Assembly (NCBI GenBank): GCA_023014485.1
Contig: JAJOZX010002581.1
Span: 186,001-250,000, forward strand
Source of the DNA: Bathynomus jamesi
Taxonomy: Eukaryota; Arthropoda; Malacostraca; Isopoda; Cirolanidae
DNA length: 64,000 bases
Reading direction: 5' to 3'
A model generated the notes under the pieces. It was not told the origin of the DNA and ran no database searches. It saw only the letters and a list, made by a program, of their open reading frames with translations. Shown here piece after piece: positions 63,284 through 64,000 of this stretch. The first letter of the stretch is position 1, and each line of letters opens with the position of its first letter. Both the position numbers and the translations under genes were made by a program.

Positions 63284-64000
63284 CAGGGTGTACATAAAGT
63301 CAGGATCTATTTTGTGAAGCACTTGGAAATTATATGGAATTCAATCATAAAATGATAAAGTGGTAACATTTATTAAATAATTAAGAGTAGGATTCGACGT
63401 GACGCCCATCAGTATCCCTGCACAGCCCAAATCGTTCCGCAGCATTTCTAAACACATTCTGGAGCATTTGCGGGGTTATGTTATCTGCAGCAGTTCGTAT
63501 ACGTGTACGTAAGTTTTCAAGACTCGTAATCTTCGTCTGATAGACATGCGATTTGATAAAGCCCCATGCAAAAAAATCTAAAGGGGTTAAATCTGGTGAT
63601 CTCGCTGGCCAAGGTCTGTTGCTTCCGCGTCCGATCCAGCGATTTGGAAAACGTCCATTTAGATAATCCTGAACAATTTTGGCATAGTGACAAGGAGCAC
63701 CATCATGTTGATAGACGACAGTACTAACAATCCTATCCCCAATCAGCTGAGGTTCAAGGAATTGCTGCAACATGTCCAGAAAAATAAGCCCCGTAACTGT
63801 AGCTTCAGCAAAGAAAAAAGGACCATAAACTTTAGATTTTGTTAAACCCATCCAGACATTAACTTTAGGTGAGTCTCTCTCCCAATTTTGGACGAAATCA
63901 TTCGGTCTTTCATCTGCCCAAATTCGACAGTTATGGCGATTTACTTTTCCACACACGTATGGAGGGCTTCATCACTAAAGAGAATGTTGTCCATTAAATT
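63284..64000 (-). mobile_element. mariner-type element, cut by window end
   Basis: The left end, CAGGGTGTACATAAAGTCAGG, follows TA. The minus-strand transposase runs off the right side of the window, so the other end is not seen. Confidence 0.75.
63381..63990 (-). pseudogene. mariner-type transposase, C-terminal part, frameshifted
   Basis: Minus strand. FSDEA with the first Asp lies near 63975. A frameshift near 63945 changes frame before NRHNCRIWADERPND. The second Asp is in YQHDGAPCHY near 63705 and the third is in ARSPDLTPLDFFAWG near 63590, 37 residues further, a longer spacing than D,D(34)D mariners. The C terminus is at 63381. The N-terminal HTH half is outside the window. Confidence 0.8.

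Noticed and set aside
49000..63300. Polinton terminal inverted repeats
   Set aside because: I compared sequence left of the protease gene with sequence right of the last small gene by eye and found no matching pair, so none is reported.
1..64000. CRISPR arrays, operons, ribosome binding sites, riboswitches
   Set aside because: The sequence is eukaryotic repeat DNA; repeats present are microsatellites, minisatellites or transposon ends, not spaced direct repeats with unique spacers.

Overview
This window is eukaryotic, AT-rich, and almost entirely repetitive. Evidence for a eukaryote: APE-type LINEs, a Ty3/Gypsy element, mariner/Tc1, hAT and Merlin elements, tRNA-derived SINEs, spliceosomal introns inside transposon genes, many (TA)n/(CA)n arrays, and no host single-copy gene. 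The LINE families, the Polinton and short TTAGG-like motifs suggest an arthropod; a crustacean, perhaps a decapod, is my best guess from general resemblance (inference, not tested).

Layout. 0-4.2 kb: two decayed LINE reverse transcriptases. 5.3-7.2 kb: tRNA-like and SINE cluster with inverted and direct duplications, then AT-rich LINE-tail sequence. 8.4 kb: a short hAT-type MITE with a perfect 8-bp target duplication. 9.2-13.3 kb: a nearly intact Ty3/Gypsy element (170-bp LTRs, one 1225-codon gag-pol frame) whose region just after the 5' LTR is complementary to its own LTR. 13.9-18.5 kb: CR1-like LINE interrupted by a mariner; an internally deleted relative lies at 20.8 kb. 19.6-25.8 kb: foldback MITEs, a 804-bp TIR element, minisatellites, and a LINE split by a degenerate mariner-type element. 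26.1-28.4 kb and 35.3-37.7 kb: two copies of a DNA transposon encoding a ~560-residue Cys/His-rich protein that I cannot assign securely to a superfamily. Between them is a four-level nest of foldback MITEs and LINEs. 38-42 kb: a mariner, a Merlin relic and a non-autonomous hAT. 42.4-48.4 kb: a long LINE RT frame, MITEs, a 137-bp tandem array and a deleted Tc1.

49.2-63.0 kb: a decayed Polinton/Maverick (virus-like self-synthesising transposon). One strand carries the packaging ATPase, two conserved small genes, integrase, penton-type minor capsid protein, a basic pVI/pX-like core protein, the double-jelly-roll major capsid protein and an adenain-like protease; the other carries protein-primed DNA polymerase B and three small genes. 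A Tc1 element with a spliceosomal intron is inserted in the polymerase exonuclease domain. Every Polinton gene I could check has stops, frameshifts or lost catalytic residues, so it is an inactive fossil. 63.3-64 kb: another mariner, cut by the window end.

How the parts work together: nothing here forms a host operon or pathway. Functional relationships are within elements (capsid, maturation, packaging, integration and replication genes of the Polinton; gag-pol and LTRs of the Gypsy element) or parasitic between elements (SINEs sharing a LINE 3' tail, deleted LINE and Tc1 derivatives, MITEs dependent on transposases elsewhere).
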